A stretch of DNA of 27,000 nucleotides, taken from contig CACXNN010000022.1 of assembly GCA_902768995.1 (NCBI GenBank), forward strand, positions 1-27,000, given 5' to 3'. The translations under genes were made by a program, and so were the position numbers. The notes under the pieces were generated by a model, which did no database searches, was not told the DNA's origin, and saw only the letters and a list, made by a program, of their open reading frames with translations. The stretch is from an uncultured Eubacteriales bacterium (GTDB lineage Bacteria > Bacillota > Clostridia > Christensenellales > CAG-138). Every line of letters begins with the position of its first letter. Position 1 is the first letter of the stretch. Below, in pieces: positions 7,855 to 15,302 of this stretch.

Positions 7855-8064
7855 ATGAAGCAAGTCACCAAAGATATGAACATCCGGGAAATGGTCATGA
7901 TGGACGAGGGCATCGCCGAGATCCTCATGGGCGCGGGCATGCACTGCCTGGGCTGCATGATGTCCCACTTCGAGAACCTGGAGCAGGCCTGCGCCGTCCA
8001 CGGCATCGACGCCGACGCCCTGGTGGACCAGATCAACGAGTACCTGGAGGCCCAGGGCGAGTGA
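7855..8064 (+). CDS. DUF1858 domain protein (hybrid-cluster-associated redox disulfide type)
   Basis: 69-residue protein matching the DUF1858 family over its whole length: MNIREMVMMDEGIAEILMGAGMHCLGC. The CxxC (residues 31-34, CLGC) after a glycine pair is the family's putative redox disulfide or metal site. Family members are often found beside or fused to hybrid-cluster proteins and other anaerobic redox enzymes; none is next to it here. The start has AAGGAG 8 nt upstream. It is a single-gene unit between its own promoter and a hairpin at 8095-8126. Role inferred: cytoplasmic thiol or metal chemistry in an anaerobe. Confidence 0.9.
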   Translation: MKQVTKDMNIREMVMMDEGIAEILMGAGMHCLGCMMSHFENLEQACAVHGIDADALVDQINEYLEAQGE

Positions 8065-8094
8065 GCCCGGCCCCTCTATAGGCTTTCCCCAAGT

Positions 8095-8132
8095 GGAGCT
8101 TCGGACCTAAAGATTGCCGAAGCTCCTCCTTT
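8095..8132 (+). terminator. Probable terminator after the DUF1858 gene
   Basis: A perfect 10-bp stem GGAGCTTCGG/CCGAAGCTCC (8095-8104 with 8117-8126), 12-nt loop, then TCCTTTAT. The T tract is imperfect, so strength is uncertain. Confidence 0.65.
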
Positions 8133-8167
8133 ATACAAAAAAACGCACGGTATTCCATGGGATTTCG

Positions 8168-8196
8168 TTGACGAGACGAGGAAAAGGGTATATACT
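8168..8196 (+). promoter_or_regulatory. Promoter of the MarR-symporter operon
   Basis: -35 TTGACG (8168-8173), 17-bp spacer, -10 TATACT (8191-8196). Confidence 0.8.
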
Positions 8197-8213
8197 TAAA
8201 AAAACAAAAGTAT
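8192..8213. promoter_or_regulatory. Candidate MarR operator over the -10
   Basis: ATACTT (8192-8197) and AAGTAT (8208-8213) form an inverted repeat separated by 10 A-rich bases and overlap the -10 and transcription start. Place and size suit autorepression by the MarR protein encoded just downstream. Inference. Confidence 0.45.
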
Positions 8214-8235
8214 TTTCCGTATTGGGGGTGAGCTT

Positions 8236-8691
8236 ATGTTAACTGAGTCACTGTCCCGGGTCATGCTGCGCATGCGGCTGGGATTCATGCGGAAGATGTT
8301 CATCACCGTCCGTGAGGAGAGCCAGGATCTGACGCCTATGGAGATCTTCTGTCTGGAGGGTATCGAGACCATGGAGCGGCCCACCATCTCCCAATTCGCC
8401 CGATTCGCCGGCATCTCCCAGAGCAACGCCACCTACCGGGTCAACTGCCTGATCCGCAAGGGATACGTGAACCGGGTCCCCTCCGACAAGGACAGGCGGG
8501 AGTTCCATCTGGAACTGACGGACAAGTTCAAGGGCTGCGGCCCGGCCTTCGAGCAGAGCTGCCGGGTGCTCGCCAAGCGCATCGCCCTCCATATGACCCG
8601 GGAGGAGACGGAGAAGCTCACCGCCGTCCTGGACGATTCCCTGGACAAGTGGAACGCCCTCATGGAGAAGGACGATCTGTTGAAAGGGTAA
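8236..8691 (+). CDS. MarR-family transcriptional regulator
   Basis: 151-residue winged-helix regulator. The recognition region TISQFARFAGISQSNATYRV (about 50-70) and the wing with the conserved SDKDRREFHLELT (about 84-96) are typical of MarR; terminal helices provide the dimer interface. The start at 8236 is preceded by GGGGGTGAG. It stands 39 nt before the symporter gene, with a small GC hairpin (8692-8713) and no T tract between them, so the two are probably one transcript and the regulator likely controls the symporter. The ligand is unknown. Confidence 0.92.
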   Translation: MLTESLSRVMLRMRLGFMRKMFITVREESQDLTPMEIFCLEGIETMERPTISQFARFAGISQSNATYRVNCLIRKGYVNRVPSDKDRREFHLELTDKFKGCGPAFEQSCRVLAKRIALHMTREETEKLTAVLDDSLDKWNALMEKDDLLKG

Positions 8692-8713
8692 GGCGCCGCC
8701 CCTACAGGGCGCC
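8692..8713 (+). repeat. GC-rich hairpin between regulator and symporter
   Basis: GGCGCC at 8692-8697 and 8708-8713 can pair, with alternative CGCCC/GGGCG pairing inside. There is no T tract, so it is more likely an mRNA processing or stability element than a terminator. Confidence 0.4.
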
Positions 8714-8730
8714 AAATACAAGGAGAACCT

Positions 8731-10179
8731 ATGATCAATCACGCTGCCGTATCCGAGTTCACCAGCTTCCAGAACATCGAGGTCTGGAACTTCGTCATCA
8801 TGCTGGCCATCCTTTCCGGAGCCCTGCTGCTGGCGGGGGCCCTTCGGCGGATGATCCCCCTGCTGAGACAGTCCCTGTTGCCCGGCGCGGTGCTGGCGGG
8901 CTTTCTGCTGCTGGTGGGCGACGGCATCTACCGGGCCATCACCGGCGTCAGCTTCTTCAGAAGCGGCAACAACCTCATCACCCTGGAGGCCATGACCTAC
9001 CACGGCCTGGGCCTCGGCGTGGTGGCCATGTCTCTGAAGCAGAGCCAGCGGGCCAGGAACCAGCACCGGAATCGGGAGATCTTCCGCTCCGGCGCCATCA
9101 CCGTCTGCGGCTATCTTATCCAGGGCGTGGTGGGCCTGCTCATCACCCTGGCTTTCTTCTACCTATTTAAAGGCAAGGTCTTCGCCTCCAGCGGCATCCT
9201 GCTGCCCCTGGGCTACGGCCAGGGCCCGGGCCAGGCCTTCAACTGGGGCCTCACCTTCGAGAACAGCTACGGCTTCGTCAACGGCTCCAGCTTCGGCCTC
9301 ACCGTGGCGGCCATGGGCTTCGTGTCCGCCAGCGTGGGCGGCGTGCTGTACATGAACGTCATGCAGCGGAAGGGGAAGCTGAAGATGCACGAGAACGCCG
9401 ACGAGGCGGAGAATTTGACCGCTGAAGCCATCACCGGCAAGGGGGAGATCGCCCTCTCCGAGAGCATGGACAAGTTCACCGTCCAGGCGGCCCTCATCCT
9501 GGTCACCTACATCCTGGCCTACGGCATCATGAAGGGCATCGACACCGCCTTCGGGGGCATCCCCTTCTATGTGAAGACCCTCCAGTCCACCATCTGGGGC
9601 TTCAACTTCCTGTTCGGTCTGCTGGCCTGCGTCATCGTGAAGGCCCTGCTGAAGAGCTTCAAAAAGGCGGGCTGGATGCAGCGGGAGTATCGGAACACTT
9701 TCCTGCTGAATCGGATCTCCGGCTGGATGTTCGACATCATGGTGGTGGCCTCCATCGCCTCCATCGACCTCACGGCCTTCGCCCATCCGGAGTTCATCGT
9801 GCCGCTGGTGCTCATCTGCGCGGCGGGCGCCTTCGCCACCTTCTTCTTCGTCCGCTTCGCCAGCCAGAAGCTGTTCCCGGACTACGTCCACGAGCAGTTC
9901 CTCTGCTTCTACGGCATGCTCACCGGCACTGTGAGCACGGGCCTGATCCTCTGCCGGGAGATCGACCCTCTCTTCGAGACCCCTGCGGCGGAGAACCTGA
10001 TCTTCCAGAACCTCTACGCCGTGCTTCTGGGCGCGCCTTTCCTCCTGGTCCTGGGCCTCATCGCTCAGAACCAGCCCGCCACCACCTGGCTGGTCTTCGG
10101 CATCCTCGCCGTCTACTTCCTGGTCCTCTGCGGGGTGCTGTTCGGGAAGCTCCTCTTCGGGAAGAAGAAAGCGGAATAA
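8731..10179 (+). CDS. GltS-like sodium/glutamate symporter family permease
   Basis: 482-residue integral membrane protein with about 11-12 hydrophobic helices in two halves split by a charged cytoplasmic stretch (about 215-245). It resembles the ESS/GltS family: a conserved LPGAVLAGFLLL near helix 2, a glycine-rich GYGQGPGQAF re-entrant motif in the first half, and LTGTVSTGLILCREID in the second half. Known members take up glutamate with Na+; some diverged clostridial ones have unknown substrates, so glutamate is only the default. AAGGAGA lies 7 nt before the ATG. It follows a MarR gene and ends at a strong terminator. Confidence 0.85.
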   Translation: MINHAAVSEFTSFQNIEVWNFVIMLAILSGALLLAGALRRMIPLLRQSLLPGAVLAGFLLLVGDGIYRAITGVSFFRSGNNLITLEAMTYHGLGLGVVAMSLKQSQRARNQHRNREIFRSGAITVCGYLIQGVVGLLITLAFFYLFKGKVFASSGILLPLGYGQGPGQAFNWGLTFENSYGFVNGSSFGLTVAAMGFVSASVGGVLYMNVMQRKGKLKMHENADEAENLTAEAITGKGEIALSESMDKFTVQAALILVTYILAYGIMKGIDTAFGGIPFYVKTLQSTIWGFNFLFGLLACVIVKALLKSFKKAGWMQREYRNTFLLNRISGWMFDIMVVASIASIDLTAFAHPEFIVPLVLICAAGAFATFFFVRFASQKLFPDYVHEQFLCFYGMLTGTVSTGLILCREIDPLFETPAAENLIFQNLYAVLLGAPFLLVLGLIAQNQPATTWLVFGILAVYFLVLCGVLFGKLLFGKKKAE

Positions 10180-10186
10180 ACCACGC

Positions 10187-10212
10187 AAGGCGGGCCCTGT
10201 GCCCGCCTTTTT
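10187..10212 (+). terminator. Terminator of the MarR-symporter operon
   Basis: AAGGCGGGC/GCCCGCCTT stem (10187-10195 with 10201-10209), 5-nt loop, T run 10208-10212. Confidence 0.9.
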
Positions 10213-10233
10213 CTATGCGCAACAGCAGGTTGC

Positions 10234-10261
10234 TTGCCAATCTGCCGACTCCCTGTATACT
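10234..10261 (+). promoter_or_regulatory. Promoter of the XRE/zinc-ribbon gene
   Basis: -35 TTGCCA (10234-10239), 16-bp spacer, -10 TATACT (10256-10261); AGGAGG follows before the ATG at 10291. Confidence 0.75.
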
Positions 10262-10290
10262 AATGGTATCGACATCAGGAGGAACGAGCT

Positions 10291-10734
10291 ATGGAACCCT
10301 ATGAGATTTTGAAGACCCTGCGGGAGAAGCGGGGGCTGACCCAGGAGCAGCTGGCGGAGAAGGTGCTGGTGACGAGGCAGGCGGTGAGCCGGTGGGAAAC
10401 GGGGGAGACCCAGCCCAACACGGACACCCTCAAGCTCCTGTCCCGGGAATTCGACGTGTCCATCAACACCCTGCTGGGCTCGCCCCGGACCCTGTACTGC
10501 CAGTGCTGCGGCATGCCCCTCACGGAGGACGGCATGATCAGCAAGGAGCCGGACGGAAGTTTCAACGAGGACTACTGCACCTGGTGCTATGCGAACGGCA
10601 CCTTCGTCTACGCCTCCAAGGAGGCCCTGCTGGATTTCCTGCTCCAGCACGCCCCCAACCCGGACAACCAGCCCGAGCCCCAGCGCCGGGCCCTGTACGA
10701 TGGATACCTCTCCCAGCTCAAGCATTGGAGATAA
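10291..10734 (+). CDS. XRE-family regulator fused to a zinc-ribbon domain
   Basis: 147-residue protein. Residues about 5-60 are a Cro/CI-type helix-turn-helix (LTQEQLAEKVLVTRQAVSRW, then ETGETQPNTDTL). Residues about 69-135 match the putative zinc-ribbon domain family (YCQCCGMPL ... EDYCTWCYANGTF), with four Cys positioned to bind zinc. This two-domain arrangement is common in Firmicutes, where the ribbon domain also occurs alone. The function of the second half is not established; ligand or metal sensing is a guess. AGGAGG lies 7 nt before the start. Single-gene unit ending in a bidirectional terminator. Confidence 0.92.
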   Translation: MEPYEILKTLREKRGLTQEQLAEKVLVTRQAVSRWETGETQPNTDTLKLLSREFDVSINTLLGSPRTLYCQCCGMPLTEDGMISKEPDGSFNEDYCTWCYANGTFVYASKEALLDFLLQHAPNPDNQPEPQRRALYDGYLSQLKHWR

Positions 10735-10744
10735 ACGAGCATCA

Positions 10745-10772
10745 AAAAGAGAAGGCCGACGCCTTCTCTTTT
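10745..10772. terminator. Bidirectional terminator between convergent genes
   Basis: AAAAGAGAAGGC/GCCTTCTCTTTT perfect 12-bp stem (10745-10756 with 10761-10772), CGAC loop. T runs on both strands serve the XRE gene (+) and the acyl-CoA operon (-). Confidence 0.9.
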
Positions 10773-10785
10773 CATGTCCTTTGCT

Positions 10786-11400
10786 TTACAGCCCCAGGTC
10801 CTCCTTCACGATCAGCACGTGGAAGGCTTTCACGGGGCGGGTGGGGGCCTCCAGGATGAAGGTCACGTTGCACATGCGGGCGGTTGTGCGGCAGTCGTGG
10901 CACTGGCCCGTTTTGGCGCAGGGGGTGTCCAGACCCAGCCGCCGGGCGTTGGTGGGGCAGGCGTCCCGCTTGATCCGGTCTATGGCCTCGTCGAGGCCGG
11001 TGACGATCTTGTTTTTGCCCACGATCACCACCACCTCGTGGGGCCCGTAGATGAGGCCCGCGGCCCGGTTGCCCGTGCCGTCGATGTTGACGAGCCGCCC
11101 GTCCGTGGTCAGGGCGTTGCTGGAGCACATGTACACGTCCGCGCCCAGGGCCTTGTCCCGGGCGGCCTGCTTGGCTTCCTTGGCCGCCAGCCAGTGCCAG
11201 TAGACCTCGTTGCCGTTGGCCTGCAGAGCCTCGGCCAGGCCCATGTCCCGAACGGTGGCGCTGCCGCCGATGCCAACGCTCTTGGTGCCGATGATTTCAA
11301 GGGCAGCCGCCTTGGCCTCCGCCGCGGTGTCGAATACCTCCGGCAGGAACCGGCGGGCCTTCAGAGCCTTTACCAAACCTTCGTAGTCGATGTTTTCCAT
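10786..11400 (-). CDS. LUD-domain protein (lactate utilization/DUF162 type)
   Basis: 204-residue LUD-family protein, related to LutC/YkgG. Visible family features: KSVGIGGSATVRDMG near the N-terminus, SSNALTTDGRLVNIDGTGNR in the middle, the VGKNKIVTGLDEAI core, and a Cys-rich C-terminal segment (CPTNARRLG ... PC ... GQCHDCR ... MCN). These proteins are annotated for lactate oxidation, but stand-alone members of this class lack LutA/LutB partners and their reaction is not settled. It is the last gene of the thl-crt-hbd operon, 9 nt behind hbd, with the preceding stop overlapping its ribosome site (TAAGGAGG). Co-transcription hints at a link to acyl-CoA or redox metabolism; the Cys set may bind a metal (inference). 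Confidence 0.9.
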   Translation of the reverse strand: MENIDYEGLVKALKARRFLPEVFDTAAEAKAAALEIIGTKSVGIGGSATVRDMGLAEALQANGNEVYWHWLAAKEAKQAARDKALGADVYMCSSNALTTDGRLVNIDGTGNRAAGLIYGPHEVVVIVGKNKIVTGLDEAIDRIKRDACPTNARRLGLDTPCAKTGQCHDCRTTARMCNVTFILEAPTRPVKAFHVLIVKEDLGL

Positions 11401-11409
11401 AGCTCCTCC

Positions 11410-12249
11410 TTATTTCGAATAGGTGAAGAATCCCTGGCCGGACTTGACGCCCAGCAGGCCGCCCCGGACCATCTTCCGCAGCAGTGGATGGGGCCGATAC
11501 TTGGGGTCCCCGGTCTCGGATTGCAGCACCTCCATGATGGCCAGCACCACGTCCAGGCCGATCATGTCCCCCAGGGCCAGGGGGCCAATGGGATGGTTGG
11601 CGCCCAGCTTCATGGCGGTGTCGATGTCCTCCGCACTGGCCACGCCTTCGGCGTAGACGCCCACGGCCTCGTTGATCATGGGGATCAAAATCCGGTTCAC
11701 CACGAACCCGGCGGCCTCGTTCACCTCCACGGGGGTCTTGCCCAGGCTCACCGCGATGGCCTTGACCTGGTCCACCAGTTCCCGGGGCGTATTGATACCC
11801 GCGATGACCTCCACCAGCTTCATCACCGGGGCCGGGTTGAAGAAGTGCATGCCCACGAGGGGCCTATCGAGCTTCGCCCCGATCTCCGTGATGGACAGGG
11901 AGGAGGTGTTGGAGGCAAAGATGCAGGTGGGCTTGGCGATGGCTTGAAGCTCCTCAAAGGTCTGCTTCTTCACGTCCATGCTCTCGAAGGCGGCCTCCAC
12001 GATGAGATCGCAATCCGAGCAGATGTCCTTAGTGCCGGTGGTGATCCGATTCAGGACGGCCTCTGCCGCCGCAGCGTCCATCTTGCCCTTCTGGACTCGC
12101 TTCATGAGCTGATTTTCGATGCGGCCCTTGCCGCGGAGGGCCAGCTCCGCGGTGATGTCGCAGAGCCGCACCTCAAAGCCCTCGCACTGGGCGAAGGCCT
12201 GGGCGATGCCGGACCCCATGGTCCCCGCGCCGATGATGCCAACGATCAT
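11410..12249 (-). CDS. hbd: 3-hydroxybutyryl-CoA dehydrogenase
   Basis: 279-residue enzyme that reduces acetoacetyl-CoA to 3-hydroxybutyryl-CoA with NAD(P)H. The N-terminal Rossmann fold starts with GIIGAGTMGSGIA (4-16). SNTSSLSITE (about 115-124) and GMHFFNPAPVMKLVEV (about 135-150) contain the substrate Ser/Asn and catalytic His; the C-terminal dimerisation domain includes GFVVNRIL and GPLALGDMIGLD. The length equals that of clostridial Hbd. It is the third gene of the operon, 9 nt after crotonase, whose TAG stop is part of its ribosome site (TAGGAGG). Confidence 0.95.
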   Translation of the reverse strand: MIVGIIGAGTMGSGIAQAFAQCEGFEVRLCDITAELALRGKGRIENQLMKRVQKGKMDAAAAEAVLNRITTGTKDICSDCDLIVEAAFESMDVKKQTFEELQAIAKPTCIFASNTSSLSITEIGAKLDRPLVGMHFFNPAPVMKLVEVIAGINTPRELVDQVKAIAVSLGKTPVEVNEAAGFVVNRILIPMINEAVGVYAEGVASAEDIDTAMKLGANHPIGPLALGDMIGLDVVLAIMEVLQSETGDPKYRPHPLLRKMVRGGLLGVKSGQGFFTYSK

Positions 12250-12258
12250 AGTAACCTC

Positions 12259-13035
12259 CTATTTGTTGTAAAACTCGATGTTCTTCTGCTTGTTCAAAAA
12301 GGCCTGCATGCCCCGCTTCTGGTCCTCAGTCATGAAGCACCCGGAGAACTCCCGGACCTCCGCGTCCAGGGCCTCGTCCATGTCAAGGTCCATGCCCTCG
12401 TTCATGGCGGCCTTGCAGGCCCGCACGGCGATGGGGGCGTTTTGGACGATCCGGGCGGCCAGCTTCCGGGCAGCGGGGAGTAGCTCCTCGGCGGGATAGA
12501 CGGCGTTGACCAGGCCTATAGCCAAAGCTTCCGGGGCCTTCACGGTCCGGGCGGAGAAGATCAGCTCCTTGGCCCTGCCCACACCGATGAGGCGCATGAG
12601 CCGCTGGGTGCCCCCGAAGCCCGGGGTGATGCCCAACGTGACCTCCGGCTGGCCGAAAAGTGCGTTTTCGCTGCAGAGCCGGATGTCGCAGCTCATGGAC
12701 AGTTCGCAGCCGCCCCCCAGGGCGTAGCCGTTGACGGCGGCGATGGTGGGGCAGGGGAAGGTCTCGATCCGGCGGAACACCTCGTTGCCGTGCCGGGAGA
12801 AGGCGGCGGCCGCCTCGGGGCCCATGTCCGCCATGGCGGCGATGTCCGCCCCGGCAGCGAAGGCTTTCTCCCCCGCGCCAGTGAAGATGATGCAGCGGAC
12901 GGTGGCGAGATCGACCCCGTCCAGCGCCGCGGAAAGATCGTCCAAAACCTGCTGGTTCAGGGCGTTCAGCGCCTCCGGCCGATCCAACGTCAATGTCAGG
13001 ACGGCCCCCTCCTGTTGAGATTTCACAAAGGACAT
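12259..13035 (-). CDS. crt: Enoyl-CoA hydratase / crotonase
   Basis: 258-residue crotonase-fold enzyme that dehydrates 3-hydroxybutyryl-CoA to crotonyl-CoA (or the reverse). The oxyanion-hole segments are AFAAGADIAAMADM (about 58-71) and NGYALGGGCELSMSCD (about 103-118); the two catalytic glutamates are in GGGCELS and GQPEVTLGITPGFGGTQRL. The length matches clostridial Crt. It lies between thiolase and hbd with 10- and 9-nt gaps, and its ribosome site overlaps the thiolase stop (TGAGGAGG). Substrate chain length is inferred from the operon. Confidence 0.95.
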   Translation of the reverse strand: MSFVKSQQEGAVLTLTLDRPEALNALNQQVLDDLSAALDGVDLATVRCIIFTGAGEKAFAAGADIAAMADMGPEAAAAFSRHGNEVFRRIETFPCPTIAAVNGYALGGGCELSMSCDIRLCSENALFGQPEVTLGITPGFGGTQRLMRLIGVGRAKELIFSARTVKAPEALAIGLVNAVYPAEELLPAARKLAARIVQNAPIAVRACKAAMNEGMDLDMDEALDAEVREFSGCFMTEDQKRGMQAFLNKQKNIEFYNK

Positions 13036-13045
13036 AGGCGCCTCC

Positions 13046-14224
13046 TCAATCCCGTTCTACGATGGCGGCACAGCCCATGCCCCCGCCGATGCACAGGGTA
13101 GCGAGACACTTCTTGGCATCCCGCTTCTGCATCTCGTGGAGCAGGGTCACTAAGATCCGGCAGCCCGACGCGCCTACGGGATGGCCGAGAGCGATGGCGC
13201 CGCCGTTCACGTTCAGCTTCTCGGGGTCGAAGTGGAGCTCCCTTGCCACGGCCACGGACTGGGCGGCGAAGGCCTCGTTGGCTTCGATCAGGTCGAAATC
13301 CGCCACGGTGAGGCCGGCCTTCGCCATGGCCTTTTGACTGGCGGCCACGGGCCCCACGCCCATGACGGCCGGGTCCACACCCGCCAAAGCCCCCGCCACG
13401 AACCGGGCCATGGGCGTAACGCCCAGCTCCCGGGCCTTCTCCTCGGAGAGCAGCACCACCGCGGCGGCCCCGTCGTTGATGCCGGAGCTGTTGCCCGCAG
13501 TGACCACGCCGTCAGGCTTGAAGGCGGGCTTCAGCTTCGAAAGGATCTCCACGGTGGTGGTAGGGCGAGGGCCCTCGTCCGTGTCCACCACCACGGTCTG
13601 CTTCTTCTGCTTCACGGTGACGGGCACGATCTCGTCCTTGAACCGGCCGGTCTCCATGGCCCTGGCGCATTTCTGCTGGGAGGCGGCGGAGAATTCGTCC
13701 AGCTCCTGGCGGCTGATGCACCAGCGCTCGGCTACGTTCTCGGCGGTGATGCCCATGTGGTAGTCGTTGAAGGCGTCCCACAGGGCGTCGTTGACCATGG
13801 TGTCCACCAGCGTGCCGTTGTTCATCCGGTACCCAAACCGGGCCTTGGGCAGGGCGAAGGGAGCGTTGCTCATGCTCTCCGTGCCGCCGGCCACCACGAT
13901 ATCCGCATCGCCGCTGGCGATCAGGGCCGCGCCCATATTCACCGCCGCGAGACCGGAGCCGCACACCACGTTCAGCGTCATGGCGGGGGTCTCCACAGGA
14001 AGCCCCGCCTTCAGGGCGCACTGCCGGGCCACGTTCTGCCCCAGGGCCGCCTGGATGACGCAGCCCATGTAGACCATGTCCACCTCGCTGGCGGGCACGC
14101 CCGCCCGCTTCAACGCTTCCGAAATGACCAGGGTGCCCAGCTCCACGGCGGATTTGCTGCTCAAGGCGCCGCCCATGGTGCCGATGGGGGTCCGGCACGC
14201 GCCGGCAAGGACCACGTTCCTCAT
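13046..14224 (-). CDS. thlA: Acetyl-CoA acetyltransferase (thiolase)
   Basis: 392-residue biosynthetic thiolase condensing two acetyl-CoA to acetoacetyl-CoA. Active-site residues sit at canonical positions: C88 in NVVCGSGL, H348 in ALGHPVGASG and C378 in LCIGGGMG. The start at 14224 (MRNVVLAGACRTPIG) matches the family N-terminus; an in-frame ATG at 14245 would add 7 atypical residues, and the AAAGGA between them fits use of the inner start with a long spacer. First gene of the thl-crt-hbd-LUD operon. I could not find a convincing -35; TATGAT on the minus strand near 14265 is a weak -10 candidate. Confidence 0.95.
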   Translation of the reverse strand: MRNVVLAGACRTPIGTMGGALSSKSAVELGTLVISEALKRAGVPASEVDMVYMGCVIQAALGQNVARQCALKAGLPVETPAMTLNVVCGSGLAAVNMGAALIASGDADIVVAGGTESMSNAPFALPKARFGYRMNNGTLVDTMVNDALWDAFNDYHMGITAENVAERWCISRQELDEFSAASQQKCARAMETGRFKDEIVPVTVKQKKQTVVVDTDEGPRPTTTVEILSKLKPAFKPDGVVTAGNSSGINDGAAAVVLLSEEKARELGVTPMARFVAGALAGVDPAVMGVGPVAASQKAMAKAGLTVADFDLIEANEAFAAQSVAVARELHFDPEKLNVNGGAIALGHPVGASGCRILVTLLHEMQKRDAKKCLATLCIGGGMGCAAIVERD

Positions 14225-14313
14225 GTGCAATGGATTCCTTTCCATAATTCTCTAACCATATCATACACCATTTTGCCCCGGAGGGAAAGGGGAGAGCGGA
14301 AAAATGCGCGCAC

Positions 14314-14343
14314 AAAAAAGGAGAAGTCCTTGGACTCCTCCTT
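14314..14343 (-). terminator. Terminator of rpsU
   Basis: Minus strand: AAGGAGGAGTCC and GGACTTCTCCTT form a 12-bp stem with one G-T pair (14343-14332 with 14329-14318), two-base loop, six T (14319-14314). It separates rpsU from the thiolase operon. Confidence 0.88.
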
Positions 14344-14362
14344 GCTTCTTTTGCTGTTCAGC

Positions 14363-14533
14363 TCAATACTTGCGCTTGCGGGCGGCTTCGGCCTTCTTCT
14401 TGCGCTTCACACTGGGCTTCTCGTAGTGCTCACGACGACGGACCTCGGCGAGGACGCCACTGCGGGCGCACTTGCGCTTCCAACGCTTGAGAGCGCTTTC
14501 CAGGGATTCGTTTTCTCCGACTCTGACTTCCAT
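14363..14533 (-). CDS. rpsU: 30S ribosomal protein S21
   Basis: A short 56-residue gene easily missed. The translation begins MEVRVGENESLESALKRW and continues KRKCARSGVLAEVRRREHYE, ending in a basic tail (KRKKKAEAARKRKY). It matches bacterial S21 along its length: the N-terminal strand, the RWKRKCARSG helix, and the R-R-R-E-x-Y-E-K-P segment. S21 binds the 30S platform near the 16S 3' end and helps initiation. A strong purine-rich ribosome site (GGAGGGGAGGG) lies just before the ATG, preceded by a consensus promoter; a terminator follows. Single-gene unit, divergent from tdk. Confidence 0.97.
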   Translation of the reverse strand: MEVRVGENESLESALKRWKRKCARSGVLAEVRRREHYEKPSVKRKKKAEAARKRKY

Positions 14534-14591
14534 TTTTTTCCCTCCCCTCCTGAGCCAACAATAGGTGGAAAAATCACCAGCACACCGTGAG

Positions 14592-14620
14592 ATTATACCC
14601 GAACGTTATCCATTCGTCAA
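14592..14620 (-). promoter_or_regulatory. Promoter of rpsU
   Basis: Minus strand: -35 TTGACG (14615-14620), 17-bp spacer, -10 TATAAT (14592-14597). One of the two best promoters in the window, fitting a ribosomal gene. The leader is about 50 nt. Confidence 0.9.
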
Positions 14621-14635
14621 CCCCTTTTTTCGTTT

Positions 14636-14664
14636 TTGACAATCTGAGCGTTTCAGGCTATACT
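14636..14664 (+). promoter_or_regulatory. Promoter of tdk
   Basis: -35 TTGACA (14636-14641), 17-bp spacer, -10 TATACT (14659-14664). Back to back with the rpsU promoter; the two -35 boxes are 15 bp apart. Confidence 0.9.
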
Positions 14665-14693
14665 GGGGCTATCACAGGAGAGGAATTTCTCAT

Positions 14694-15302
14694 ATGGCAA
14701 AGCTGTATTTTCGGTACGGGGCCATGGGCTCCAGCAAATCCGCCAACGCCCTCATGGTGCGGTATAACTACCTGGAGCGGGGCAAGAACGTGCTGCTCAT
14801 GAAGCCCTCCACCGACACCCGGGACGGGGTGCACCGCATCCTTTCCCGCTGCGGTCTCGGGGCGGAGTGCACGCTGGTGGAGGATATGGACCTGAAGGCG
14901 GTGGAAGCGGGGAAGTATGACTGCATCATCGTGGACGAGGCCCAGTTCCTCACCAAGGAGCAGGTGGAGACCTTCGCCTACATCTGCGACATGTACGACG
15001 TGCCCGTGATCTGCTACGGCCTGAAGACTGATTTTCAGGGCAACTTCTTCGAGGGGAGCCACTGGCTCCTGGCCCGTGCGGACGCCATCGAGGAGGTCAA
15101 GACCATCTGCTGGTGCGGCAAGAAGGCCACCCAGAACGCCCGGCTGGACGGCAAGGGCGGCATCACCAAGGAGGGCGACCAGGTGGTCCTGGGCGCCAAC
15201 GACACCTATATCGGCCTGTGCCGGAAGCACTGGCGGCTGGGGGACCCGGGGCCGGGCCTCAGGGCGGAGGACCTGAAACGAAAAGCGGAAGAGAAAAACT
15301 GA
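14694..15302 (+). CDS. tdk: Thymidine kinase
   Basis: 202-residue type II thymidine kinase (ATP + thymidine to dTMP, salvage). The P-loop GAMGSSKSANAL (about 9-20) carries Ser in place of the usual Gly before Lys, a variant I recall from Firmicutes. The Walker B-like CIIVDEAQFL (about 78-87) holds the catalytic Glu. ICYGLKTDFQGNFFEGS is the lasso region precursor. Zinc ligands: CWCGKKA (about 139-145) and the C-x2-H of GLCRKHW (about 176-182). Start supported by AGGAG upstream. The next gene begins inside its stop codon. Confidence 0.96.
   Translation: MAKLYFRYGAMGSSKSANALMVRYNYLERGKNVLLMKPSTDTRDGVHRILSRCGLGAECTLVEDMDLKAVEAGKYDCIIVDEAQFLTKEQVETFAYICDMYDVPVICYGLKTDFQGNFFEGSHWLLARADAIEEVKTICWCGKKATQNARLDGKGGITKEGDQVVLGANDTYIGLCRKHWRLGDPGPGLRAEDLKRKAEEKN

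Noticed and set aside
10786..14224. Complete butyrate synthesis cluster
   Set aside because: Butyryl-CoA dehydrogenase, electron-transfer flavoprotein and terminal butyrate genes are not in the window, so only the acetyl-CoA to crotonyl-CoA part is supported.
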